Of a stretch of 64,000 bases of DNA, positions 1-8,001 are shown one piece after another (the first letter of the stretch is position 1; every line of letters begins with the position of its first letter). Source of the stretch: DASPHG01 sp963849605 (GTDB taxonomy: Bacteria > Actinomycetota > Thermoleophilia > Solirubrobacterales > Thermoleophilaceae). Both the position numbers and the translations under genes were made by a program. The notes under the pieces are model-generated. The model saw only the letters and a list, made by a program, of their open reading frames with translations. It had not been told where the DNA came from and ran no database searches. Location of the stretch: NCBI GenBank assembly GCA_963849605.1, contig CAWKHX010000009.1, positions 1 to 64,000 on the forward strand, given 5' to 3'.

Positions 1-393
1 GCGCTCGCCGTTGCGGCCGACGACCCACCAGTAGCCGCCGTTCAGGAAGACGTCGTGGCAGAGCACCTCGCCCGACCCTTCGTGCGCGTAGTAATAGAGC
101 GGCTTGCCGTCGTAGGTCACCTGCTTCTTGTCGTTGCGGCGGCGCTTCGTGCCGAGCAGTGACTCGCGTACCCGCTTTCCGGCGACGGGCTTTTCCTTCG
201 TGAGCACCGGCGGCCAATCCTTCGCGCACTCGCCGTAGCAAGTCGAACGGCCCTCCGAGTCGTTCTCGAAGATGTAGATCGCCTGCCGGTCGGGACCCCA
301 CAGCATCCGGCCGTAGTCGGAGTCGCGCAGGCTGATCTTGGTTCCGGCGGCCATCGCGGGCGCCGCGCCCCACGAGAGCGCGGCCGCGGTCAC
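1..393 (-). CDS. COG4315-type secreted protein (3' end cut by window edge)
   Basis: Paralogue of the next gene: the family core is present, with an SDYGRMLW-like N-terminal segment, the Yx(FWY)xxD motif, a C-x3-C pair followed by W-P-P, and a C-terminal HDVFLNGGYWWVVG-type block. Only the last few codons lie outside the window. No clear ATG precedes the hydrophobic leader. The GTG at 393 gives a leader rich in Ala and Leu ending in A-P-A, and the ATG at 354 would leave no signal peptide, so the start is uncertain. It follows the neighbouring paralogue by about 25 bp on the same strand and is the last visible gene of the dipZ transcription unit. Family function is unknown (known only as predicted lipoproteins or secreted repeats). 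Confidence 0.7.
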   Translation of the reverse strand, partial: MTAAALSWGAAPAMAAGTKISLRDSDYGRMLWGPDRQAIYIFENDSEGRSTCYGECAKDWPPVLTKEKPVAGKRVRESLLGTKRRRNDKKQVTYDGKPLYYYAHEGSGEVLCHDVFLNGGYWWVVGRNGER

Positions 394-418
394 GAGCAGC
401 GCTGCAGGCCGGCTCGCC

Positions 419-960
419 TCACGGGCGGCGCTTCCCGTCCGGCCCGACGACCCACCAGAAGCCGCCGTTCAGGTCGACGTTGTGGCAGCGGACCTCGCCC
501 GGTCCCTCGTGCGCGTAGAAGTAGAGCGGCTGGTCCGCGTAGGTGACCTGCGTCTTGCCGTCGCGCCGCTCGACTGTGCCGAGCAGGTCGGCGTTCACGC
601 CGTCACCGGCCTTTGGCTCGCCCTCGGTGAGGACCGGCGGCCAGGCCTCGGCGCAGTCGTCGTAGCAGACCGACTCCCCCTTCGGGTCGTTCTCGAAGAT
701 GTAGATCGCCTGCTTGTTCGAGTCGAACAGCATGTCGCCGAATTCCGACTCGCCGACGGTGATCGCCGTGCCGGCCTTCATGGCGTCGCCTTCCTTCTTC
801 ATGGCGTCGCCCTCTTTCTTCATGGCGTCGCCTTCCTTCTTCTCCATGACGGTCTCTCGCCGCTCGTGGCGGGGGCGGATCCGCCCGAATCGTCGTCGTC
901 GTCGCCGCAGCCGGCGAGCGCCAGCAGCCCGGTGGTGAGGAGGATCGTGAGCGTCTTCAT
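419..960 (-). CDS. COG4315-type lipoprotein, signal peptide and mature domain in different frames
   Basis: The mature domain (ATG at 847 down to 419, 142 aa) has the family features: Y-I-F-E-N-D (the Yx(FWY)xxD motif), C-Y-D-D-C, A-W-P-P and a C-terminal GGFWWVVGPDGKRRP block. It starts with three EGDAMKK repeats. A good lipoprotein leader begins at ATG 960 (MKTLTILLTTGLLALAGC, lipobox L-A-G-C, then D5). However, 960 and 847 are 113 bp apart, so the leader runs out of frame and stops at about 820. One missing base, or two extra, within 850-930 (a GAC repeat and a C5 run lie there) would fuse them. Either an assembly indel or a real break. It sits 24 bp after the histidine kinase gene on the same strand. 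Function of the family is unknown. Confidence 0.75.
780..842 (-). repeat. Three tandem 21-bp units coding for EGDAMKK
   Basis: Units 780-800, 801-821 and 822-842 differ at only a couple of positions. They encode a charged seven-residue repeat at the N terminus of the mature lipoprotein, probably a spacer between lipid anchor and folded domain. Copy number could vary by slippage, always in frame because the unit is 21 bp. Confidence 0.9.
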
Positions 961-984
961 GGGCGCGATCCTGTCAGCGGCCCA

Positions 985-2166
985 TTACGTCGGGATTACG
1001 AAACGCACGCGCGTCCCGATATCGCTGTCGGCGAGCCAGATGCGGCCGCCGTGGGCCTCGACGATCGCGCGTGAGATCGCCAGTCCCAGCCCGGCGCCGC
1101 CGTCCGGGCGCGACTCGTCGCCGCGCACGAACGCGTCGAAAACGTGCTCGCGCTCGGCGGATGCGATGCCCTCGCCCGTGTCGGCGACCTCGATCTCGAC
1201 CCACTCGCCGGCCGGCTCGGCGCGCACCGTCACGCTGCCGTCGGCGGGCGTGTGCCGGATCGCGTTCTGGATCAGGTTGAAGAGGACGCGCTGCAGCTTC
1301 TCGGGATCGGCGCGCGCGGGCCGCGGGAGCGGCGCCAGCTCCGCCGCCACCTCGACACCCTTCGCCTGCGCCTCCACGCGCATGGCCGCGACGGTCTCAT
1401 CCACCAGCTCGGTGAGCTCGACCTGCTCGACCGACCACTCGAGATCGCCCGCCTCGAGCCGGGACAGCTCGAACAGGTCGTCGATCATCCCGCTGAGCGC
1501 GGTCACGTGCGTGCGCATCGTCGCGAGGTAGCGCTCGCGCGCGGCGTCGTCGACCACGCCGTCCTCGATTGCGTCGACCATCACGCGTAGCGCCGTGATC
1601 GGGGTCCGCAGGTCGTGCGAGATCGCGGCGACCAGGTTGCGTCTCGCCGAGTCGGCGGCGTTGCGGCGGCTCTCCTCCTCGGCGAGCTGGGCGATCATCG
1701 CGTTGGCGTCGTCCGCGAGCTCCGACAGCTCTGCCGCGGTCCCGGCGGTGACGCGCTGGTCGCGCTCGCCGCGGCCGACGCCGCGCAGGGCGTCGCGGAT
1801 CTCCCCCACCTCCGCGACGACGCGCTCCGACGCAACCTGCCCCGCGCGCAGGGCGACGAGCGCTGCCGCCAGGACGATCGCCGACACCATCAGCGCGTCG
1901 TGGTTCGACACGAACATCAGCTCGGCCGTCGCAAGCACCGTGGCGAGGATCACGGCGACAGCCGTGGCGACGACGACATCGAATCGACGCCGCAACATCG
2001 CTCGGGAGGGACGCCGCGCGAGCCAGTGCGCGCCCGCGAGGCCGACGGCCGACACGCCGGCCACCAGCCCGGCCGTCACCAGCGCCGCATGCGAGCCGTA
2101 GACAGGCCAGATGATCGCTGCGGCGAGCGCCCCAGAAGCGAATATCGCGAGGCCCGAGCGCGTCAT
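985..2166 (-). CDS. Sensor histidine kinase (HisKA/HATPase)
   Basis: 393 aa membrane kinase. Four hydrophobic segments occupy about residues 5-110, followed by a HAMP-like linker, a HisKA box with the phosphorylated His at about 184 (ISHDLRTPITALR), an N box (NLIQNAIRH), and ATP-lid glycines DTGEGI and GAGLGLAIS. There is almost no periplasmic loop, so it probably senses through the membrane or a partner protein. Its ATG overlaps the stop of the upstream response regulator by 4 bp (ATGA), which marks them as a cognate pair. The lipoproteins downstream and DipZ upstream suggest an envelope signal, perhaps thiol redox or metal stress; that is inference. Confidence 0.93.
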   Translation of the reverse strand: MTRSGLAIFASGALAAAIIWPVYGSHAALVTAGLVAGVSAVGLAGAHWLARRPSRAMLRRRFDVVVATAVAVILATVLATAELMFVSNHDALMVSAIVLAAALVALRAGQVASERVVAEVGEIRDALRGVGRGERDQRVTAGTAAELSELADDANAMIAQLAEEESRRNAADSARRNLVAAISHDLRTPITALRVMVDAIEDGVVDDAARERYLATMRTHVTALSGMIDDLFELSRLEAGDLEWSVEQVELTELVDETVAAMRVEAQAKGVEVAAELAPLPRPARADPEKLQRVLFNLIQNAIRHTPADGSVTVRAEPAGEWVEIEVADTGEGIASAEREHVFDAFVRGDESRPDGGAGLGLAISRAIVEAHGGRIWLADSDIGTRVRFVIPT

Positions 2167-2876
2167 CGCGGCTCCGGGCGGAAGCGGTAGCCGACGCCCC
2201 AGACCGTCTGGATCCAGCGCGGCTCGGACGGGTCGGCCTCGATCTTCGAGCGCAGCCGGCGGATGTGGACCGTCACGGTGGTCGTGTCGGTGTAGAACGG
2301 GAACTGCCAGACGCGATCCATCAGCTGGTCACGACTGAAGGCGTGGCCCGGGTGCTGGGCGAGGAACAGCAGCAGGTCGAACTCCCGCTGGGTGAGCTCG
2401 GCCTCCTCGCCGCGAACCCGTACGAGCCGCGCGCCCGGATCGATCTCGAGCTCCCCGAACGACAGCGCCTCCTGTGCGTCGCCGCCGGGGGCCGCCCGGC
2501 GCATGACCGCATCGACGCGTGCAACGAGCTCGGCGGGCGAGAAGGGCTTCACGACGTAGTCGTCCGCGCCGCGCTTGAGGCCGGCGACGCGATCGGACTC
2601 CTCGCCCTTGGCGGTCAGCAGGATGATCGCCACCCGCTCGTCGAGGTCCTCGTGGAGTCTGCGCATGACCTCGAGGCCGTCGAAGCCGGGCAACATGATG
2701 TCGAGCACGAGCAGGTCCGGCCGGCCGTCGAGGGCGGCAGCCACGGCGGAGGGCCCGTCCGCAGCCGTGCGCGTCTCGTAGCCCGCGCGCTCGAGGTAGC
2801 GCGCGACCACCTCGGCGATCGTCGGCTCGTCGTCGACGACCAGGACCGATCCGCGCGAGCCGGCCTGGGAAGCCAT
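2163..2876 (-). CDS. OmpR/PhoB-family response regulator
   Basis: About 237 aa. Receiver domain with the acidic pair V-D-D-E near residue 15, phospho-acceptor Asp in LLVLDIMLPG (about residue 59) and the conserved Lys in V-V-K-P-F. The C-terminal winged helix is of OmpR type (HIRRLRSKIE, then WGVGYRF). I chose the ATG at 2876 because an earlier in-frame ATG (2912) would overlap the dipZ end and adds residues not seen in the family. It lies 16 bp after dipZ and overlaps the kinase gene by 4 bp, so it is probably co-transcribed with both. Confidence 0.93.
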   Translation of the reverse strand: MASQAGSRGSVLVVDDEPTIAEVVARYLERAGYETRTAADGPSAVAAALDGRPDLLVLDIMLPGFDGLEVMRRLHEDLDERVAIILLTAKGEESDRVAGLKRGADDYVVKPFSPAELVARVDAVMRRAAPGGDAQEALSFGELEIDPGARLVRVRGEEAELTQREFDLLLFLAQHPGHAFSRDQLMDRVWQFPFYTDTTTVTVHIRRLRSKIEADPSEPRWIQTVWGVGYRFRPEPR

Positions 2877-2892
2877 GCGATCGATTATCGGG

Positions 2893-4608
2893 CTAGCCGA
2901 ACGTGAACGCATAACCCTCCACGCCCCGCGGCACGCTCAGCGTCAGCAGATGGACCCCCGGCCGGCGCAGCCGCACCAGCTCGTACAGCCGGTGCGCTCC
3001 CACCCGCACGGTGCGGTACGGGCGGCCGTCGAGCGCGACCTCGACCGGGCGCGGCGCATCGCGGGCGCCGAGCACCAGAAACACCTTGCGCGCTGCGAAG
3101 CGCAGGTGGAGCCGCCCGCCGTCGCCGGCGGGCTCGGCGCTCTGGCCGCGGATCAGCCAGCGCCCGTCGAACGCGAGATGGTGCACGGGCAGTTCGGCTG
3201 CCTGTCCGTCACCGAATCGGAACGTCTGCGTCCCCTCGCCGACCGGGCCGGTGATGAACCGCTCCGCCCGTTCGGCGCCGAGGTAGGTCTCCGGCGTTGC
3301 GCCGGCTACGGCGGAATCGCTGCGAGCCGCGGCGCGGCGGCCGAGCCGATCCCGCCCGGCCTCCTCGAGCAGCGTGCGGATCGCCCGCTCGGTCTCGTCG
3401 TAATCGCCCTCGCCGAAGTGCGTGTAGCGCACCTGGCCACGTGCGTCGATCAGGTACTTCGCCGGCCAGAACTGGTTCCCGTACGCGCTCCACGTCGCGA
3501 AGTCGTTGTCCTGGGCGACCGGATACTCGATCCCGTTCTGTCGGACCGCGCGGTCCACGTTGTCCGCATCGCGCTCGAACGGGAACTCCGGCGCGTGCAG
3601 GCCGACGATCGTCAGCCCCGAGTTGCCGTAGCGCTCGTGCCACGCCTTCAGGTGCGGCAGGGTGCGGATGCAGTTGATGCACGAGTAGGTCCAGAAGTCG
3701 ATCAGGACGACCTTCCCGCGCAGCTCGCGCAGCGTCAGCGGCTCCCCCGCGGGAGTGTTGAACCACTGCTGCGTGCCGCGGATCTCAGGCGCCCGCCCGA
3801 GCACCGGCAGGCCCTCGCCCTCAGGTTCCGCCGCCGCGGCTTGCGCGATGGTGCCCTCACCGCCTCCGCCGCGGACGTCCGCCAAGCGCTCGCGCGCGTC
3901 GTCCGACTCCTCGAGCTCCTTGGTGGGGTTGACGATCGCCGCGGGGAGGTTGTCGGCGATCTCCGTCTGGAACCTGATGTCGAGCTCCGCCGCCATCGCG
4001 ACCGCCACGGCCACCATCACCACCCCCATCGCCGGCTGCACCACAGAGGCGCGCCGCGCGAGCCGCGCGGTGACCCTTCGCCCGCCGAGCATCAGCCCGT
4101 AGAGGACCAGCGCGCTGCCGGCGCTGTAGGAGAGCGCGACGCCGAGCCGGCCGACCGTGAACTCCTGCGACGCCGAGACCGTGATCACGCCCGCGAGGAT
4201 CGGGCCGGCGCAGGGCGCGTACAGGAGACCGAGGCTCAGCCCGAGCAAGACGCCGGACCCGAACCCCTCGCCCGATGCCGCCATCGGCACACGCCGCGTC
4301 ACGCGGCCGATCGCGGCTTCGGCCCGCGCGGCCAGACGCGGCACGATCAGCAGCGCACCGAAACCGGCCAGCACGCCGATCGCGACGTTGCGCAGGAGAT
4401 CGTCCGGAAGCCCCAGCGCGGAGATCACGTACACGAGCGCAACGGTGGCGAACGTGAACGAGAGCACGAGTCCCGTCACCACCCCCAGCGGGCGCCTGCG
4501 GCCACCCGTCGCCCCCGCCGCGAGCGCCACCGGCAGCACGGGCAACACGCACGGCGACAACGCCGTGCCCGCCCCCGCCACGAACGCGAACAGCATCAGG
4601 ACGACCAT
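2893..4608 (-). CDS. dipZ: DipZ-like: CcdA electron-transfer membrane domain fused to thioredoxin and C-terminal lectin-like domain
   Basis: 571 aa. Residues 1-210 form a CcdA/DsbD-type membrane domain with the two redox cysteines in S-P-C-V-L-P (C20) and A-P-C-A-G-P (C133). Residues 270-425 form a TlpA/thioredoxin-like domain with the C-I-N-C centre (310-313) in FWTYSCINC and a cis-Pro region before K-Y-L-I-D. The C-terminal ~130 aa resemble the carbohydrate-binding-like domain of mycobacterial DipZ. Role known for the family: passing reducing equivalents from cytoplasmic thioredoxin to extracytoplasmic thiols. It is the first gene of the minus-strand operon with the two-component system and two lipoproteins. 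Confidence 0.92.
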   Translation of the reverse strand: MVVLMLFAFVAGAGTALSPCVLPVLPVALAAGATGGRRRPLGVVTGLVLSFTFATVALVYVISALGLPDDLLRNVAIGVLAGFGALLIVPRLAARAEAAIGRVTRRVPMAASGEGFGSGVLLGLSLGLLYAPCAGPILAGVITVSASQEFTVGRLGVALSYSAGSALVLYGLMLGGRRVTARLARRASVVQPAMGVVMVAVAVAMAAELDIRFQTEIADNLPAAIVNPTKELEESDDARERLADVRGGGGEGTIAQAAAAEPEGEGLPVLGRAPEIRGTQQWFNTPAGEPLTLRELRGKVVLIDFWTYSCINCIRTLPHLKAWHERYGNSGLTIVGLHAPEFPFERDADNVDRAVRQNGIEYPVAQDNDFATWSAYGNQFWPAKYLIDARGQVRYTHFGEGDYDETERAIRTLLEEAGRDRLGRRAAARSDSAVAGATPETYLGAERAERFITGPVGEGTQTFRFGDGQAAELPVHHLAFDGRWLIRGQSAEPAGDGGRLHLRFAARKVFLVLGARDAPRPVEVALDGRPYRTVRVGAHRLYELVRLRRPGVHLLTLSVPRGVEGYAFTFG

Positions 4609-4656
4609 CGCCCCAGCGTCCCAGGCGGGGTTACGAGCCGCTTACGACATCGGCGC

Positions 4657-4681
4657 GATAACAGCCGCGATAACAAACGCT
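4657..4681 (+). repeat. GATAAC direct-repeat motif, copy 1
   Basis: The segment has two GATAAC words 11 bp apart followed by A-A-C-G-C-T. A closely similar 25-bp segment recurs at 4899-4923, on the other side of the tRNA-like repeat. The stretch 4609-5130 has no convincing gene; apart from these motifs and the tRNA-like copy I see nothing coding in it. Confidence 0.6.
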
Positions 4682-4710
4682 GGGCCAGATCCGTCCACAC
4701 GGTCCACCGT

Positions 4711-4824
4711 CGCGGACGGACTTGGCTCTACGAGCGCGCCGCGGAAGCTACGACACGCCCCACCAAAGTTGAGGGCCTTGTGGGCGTATGGGCCGTGGGA
4801 GTTCGAGTCTCCCTGGGCGCACTG
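4711..4824 (+). repeat. Dispersed direct repeat with degenerate tRNA-Leu(GAG)-like sequence, copy A
   Basis: The tRNA-like part is 4736-4821. It has an anticodon arm CAAAG-TTGAGGG-CCTTG (loop T-T-GAG-G-G, one A/C mismatch in the stem), a variable arm, a perfect T arm GGGAG-TTCGAGT-CTCCC, and a 3' acceptor strand GGGCGC then A that can pair with GCGCC at 4736. The D loop lacks the usual GG, acceptor positions 6-7 do not pair, and CCA is not encoded, so I call it a pseudo-tRNA rather than a tRNA. The homology with copy B (9517-9631) extends about 25 bp upstream of the tRNA-like part, to T-T-G-G-C-T-C-T-A. Same orientation as copy B. Confidence 0.65.
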
Positions 4825-4898
4825 TCGGAAGGCCTGGAAGATCTGGACTTCCGGGATGCCGTGTCTCGAGTTGGGATCTAGCGTGTATTTGCTGGCGT

Positions 4899-4923
4899 GA
4901 TAACGCCGGTGATAACGAACGCT
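4899..4923 (+). repeat. GATAAC direct-repeat motif, copy 2
   Basis: Near-copy of 4657-4681 (two GATAAC words, then AACGCT) about 240 bp downstream. The pair brackets the tRNA-like repeat A, which would suit a recombination or protein-binding site. No function can be assigned from the sequence. Confidence 0.55.
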
Positions 4924-5130
4924 CGGCGACTGCAGTTTCAGCGGCTCGCGCTCGGACAGACTTCCGCTCTCTGCGCGGACTTCGCCGGTCCGAATTGATT
5001 TGGTCGCCGACCCACAGGGCACCGAACCTTGTCGGGTTCCATTCCCCTGCCCCGCGTGGCCCAGGCTCACGGTCGTGTCACCTGCAGGAGGCCGCCCGAG
5101 TCATGGGACCGCGAGCACGCACGTGCTCGC

Positions 5131-5305
5131 CTACCGCGTACGACCTTTCCGCACACTGACTGGTGCAGGAGCTCCATGCGAGCTGATGGACTGCGCGGGC
5201 GCGAGCACGTGCACGATCAGTAGCTTGCCGGCCGGGTCGACCAGGCCCGCCGCGCGCACTACTGCCCTGGCCGGCTCGCCTCGGTGCCCGCCATAGCCGA
5301 CAACA
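5131..5305 (-). pseudogene. Universal stress protein (UspA) fragment
   Basis: Directly after the kup stop, the minus strand reads VVGYGGHRGEPARAVVRAAG followed by L-V-D-P-A-G-K-L-L-I-V-H-V-L-A-P-A. This is the beta1-alpha1-beta2 signature of the UspA fold. There is no usable start codon (an in-frame TGA lies just upstream) and the similarity ends after about 40 residues, before the ATP-binding GxxG motif; a stop occurs at 5131. It looks like the 5' end of a usp gene that has lost the rest. Kup-Usp neighbourhoods are common, which supports the reading. The fragment is short, hence moderate confidence. Confidence 0.5.
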
Positions 5306-5307
5306 GA

Positions 5308-7240
5308 TCACGGGGTGGCCAGGGTAAACCGGATCTGCGAGCCGAGCGTGACCACGCGCTCGGGGGGCAGGTTGAAGTAGTTGGCCGGGCTCGCGGCGTT
5401 GCGGGCCATCGCCATGAAGAGGGCTTTACGCCAGCGTGGCATCCCGCCCTCGTCGGTGGGAACGAGGCTCATCTGCGAGAGGAAGTAGGTCGCGTGGTAG
5501 GGGTTGAAGTCCACCTCCATGAGGTCCGCGCGCCGCGCCGCGCCCAGCGCCTTGGCACGTCGGGGGCGTCTTGGTAGCCGAAGCGGAGCGTCATGTGGCT
5601 GTAGCCGTCGTGGGCGTAGCCGAGGTCGTCCCAGACGATCCTGTCTTCCGGGCGAACGTGCGGCTGGTTCGTCGTCTCGACGGTCACGATCACGACCTCC
5701 TGGGGGATCGCGTGGAGCCGGGTCTGGCTGACGCGGAGCGCGAGTGGGGTCGTGTCGGGCGACGGGTTCAGGTACACGGCGGCCCCCGGCAGCTCCGTGG
5801 CGGGCGGGCTTCCGCCGTGCATCTCCTCGATGAAGCCGCGCAGCGGGCCCTCGGCGGCGACGCGCCGGTCGGTGACACGTCGGCGGCCTTGGTCCCAGGT
5901 CGTGAGCAGCAGGAGGACGACGGCGCCGACGAGGAGGGGGAACCAGCCGCCGTGTGTGATCTTCGGGAGGTTCGCGGCGAGGAACAGGAGATCGACGGCG
6001 ACGAACCCGATGATCCCGGCGGCGATCATCCAGCGCGGCTTTCGCCGGAGCGTCCGCGCGACGGTGAGGAACAGGATCGAGTCGATCAGGAGCGTGCCGG
6101 TGACGGCGATGCCGTATGCGGTCGCGAGCTGCGACGAGGAGCCGAAGCTGAGCACGACGCCCACGACCAGGACGAACAGCGTCCAGTTCACGGCCGGGAG
6201 GTAGACCTGCCCGATCGTCTCCGCGGAGGTGTGCTTGATGTCGACGCGTGGCAGAAAGCCGAGCTGGACGACCTGCCGCGTCACCGAGAACGCGCCCGAG
6301 ATGACCGCCTGTGAGGCGATCAGAGTCGCGCAGGTCGCCAGCACGATCATCGGTACCCGCGACCAGTCCGGGATCAGGAGATAGAAGGGGTTCGAGACGG
6401 CCTCGGGCGAATGGAGGATGAGCGACGCCTGGCCGACGTAGTTGAGCATCAGCGCCGGGAACGCGACGAAGAACCATGCCCGGCTGATCGCACGGCGGCC
6501 GAAGTGGCCCATGTCCGCGTACAGCGCTTCCGACCCGGTGAAGACGAGCACGACCGCGCCGAGTGCGAGGAACGCCTCTAGCGGGTGGGCGGCGAAGAAC
6601 TCGACCGCATAGGTCGGCGACAGGCCGAGCAGCGCGTCCGGGTGCTTGACGATCTCCGCAATGCCCGCGGCTGCGAGCGCCGCGAACCACAGCGCCGATG
6701 ATCGGCGCGAACAGTCGCCCGACCGTGGTTGTGCCGTGGCGTTGGATCGCGAACAGCCCGGCTACCACCGCGATCGTGCAGGGCAGGATGATCGACGACA
6801 AGCTCGGCGCGGCGACTTCGATGCCCTCTACCGCCGACAGCACCGAGATCGCCGGCGTGAGCATCCCGTCCGCGTAGAAGAGGGCGACGCCGACAAGGCC
6901 CGCGGACAAGAGCGACAGCTTGACCCTGCGGCTCGCCGATATCGGCGCGGCGCAGGAGCGCAAAGAGCGCCATCACGCCGCCCTCGCCCTCGTTGTCGGC
7001 GCGCATGATGAAGGTGACGAACTTGATCGAGACCATCAGCGTCAGCGACCAGGCGACGAGCGAGATCACTCCGTAGACGTCCGCCTTGGTCACCTCGACC
7101 GCACCGGCGTCTTCGGCGAAGGTGGCCTGGATCGCGTACAGCGGGCTCGTCCCGATGTCGCCGAAGACGACGCCGAGCGCCGCGAGCGCGAGCACGTTCA
7201 CCGACGTCGGCCGCGTTGCTTTCTCCGCAGCCGTAGTCAT
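5308..7240 (-). pseudogene. kup: Kup potassium uptake permease, three frameshifts
   Basis: The protein starts at ATG 7240 (VLALAALGVVFGDIGTSPLY, the family signature) and ends at 5308 (RVVTLGSQIRFTL). It is spread over three frames. Shift 1, near 6935, joins ALFALLRRADIG to KLSLLSAGL. Shift 2, near 6695, joins LFAPIIGA to LWFAALAAAG. Shift 3, near 5556, joins QDAPDV to KALGAARRAD. Nothing else of the ~640-residue H+/K+ symporter seems missing: 12 membrane segments plus a shortened cytoplasmic tail. Each junction needs one base added or removed, so it is either a recently broken gene or an assembly with indels. The kdpE/kdpD-like genes follow upstream on the same strand, suggesting osmotic or K+ control. 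Confidence 0.85.
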
Positions 7241-7310
7241 CCACTTCGCAGTACAGCGGCCGCGCCGTCAAGCCCGGGTCAAGCTTCCGGGCGCGCGCGT
7301 AGAGATTTCG

Positions 7311-8001
7311 TCAAGCAGGCTCGCGCAGCCGGTAGCCGACGCCAGGATCGGTCACGAGGTAGCGCGGGCTCGACGCGTCCGGCTCGAGCTTCGCGCGGAT
7401 GTGCGCGATGTGCACCCGCAGGTAGTGCGTCTCGTCGACGTATTCCGGCCCCCACACCTCGCGCAAGAGCTGCCGGTGCGTGACCAGCTTGCCGGCGTGG
7501 AGCGCGAGCACGCGCAGGATGTCGAACTCGAGCGGCGTGAGGTGGATCTCCTCGCCGGCACGCGTGACGGTGTGGCCGGCGACGTCGATCGACAGGTCGC
7601 CGAGCGAGATCACCGGCTGGCCCGCGTCGCCGGAGCGGCGCATGAGCGCCCGCAGCCGCGCGAGCAGCTCATCCGTACCGAACGGCTTCGTCAGGTAGTC
7701 GTCCGCGCCCGCGTCGAGCGCGCGCACCTTCTCGCGCTCGTCGCCCACGCGCCGACAAGACGATGATCGGGAGCTGGCTCCAGCCGCGCACCTCCTCGCA
7801 GACCTCGACGCCGCTGCCATCGGGGAGGATCAGGTCCAGTACGAGCATCTCGGGCGGGCGCACGGCGACGCGGTCGAGCGCCTCGCTCTTGGTCGCCGCC
7901 GTATCAACCTCGAACCCGGCTTGGCGGAGCACGACCTTTAGGCCGCGGAGGATTTGGGGCTCGTCGTCGACGACGAGAACCCGGGGGCCGTCAGCGATCA
8001 T
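7311..8001 (-). pseudogene. kdpE: KdpE-like response regulator, one frameshift
   Basis: From ATG 8001: receiver domain with V-V-D-D-E, Asp in MLVLDLILPDGSG, then LPIIVLSAR. At about 7745 the frame is lost and continues one frame over with VGDEREKVRALDAGADDYL and the Lys in TKPFG. One additional base in the GCGCGTGGG stretch restores a protein of about 230 aa. The C-terminal OmpR-type winged helix is complete (LTPLEFDILRVLALHAGK, DPGVGYRLREP). Length and motifs match KdpE. The stop at 7311 lies 70 bp upstream of the kup start; the gene overlaps the kinase by about 10 bp. There is no kdpFABC nearby, so kup is the obvious candidate target. Confidence 0.82.

Noticed and set aside
338..1531. 397-codon open frame on the plus strand
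   Set aside because: Antisense to the lipoprotein and histidine kinase genes; low-complexity Ala/Ser/Arg sequence, typical of GC-rich shadow frames.
2875..4881. 668-codon plus-strand open frame
   Set aside because: Antisense to dipZ, Arg/His-rich, and it runs into the tRNA-like repeat; no family motif.
4642..5070. 142-codon minus-strand frame containing GDSNSHGPYAHKALN
   Set aside because: This is the antisense reading of the tRNA-like repeat A; such peptides recur next to tRNAs and are not real proteins.
5000..5130. Possible further tRNA or tmRNA (GGGTTCCATTCCC near 5035)
   Set aside because: The T-loop has C at position 57 and no matching anticodon or acceptor arm could be drawn.
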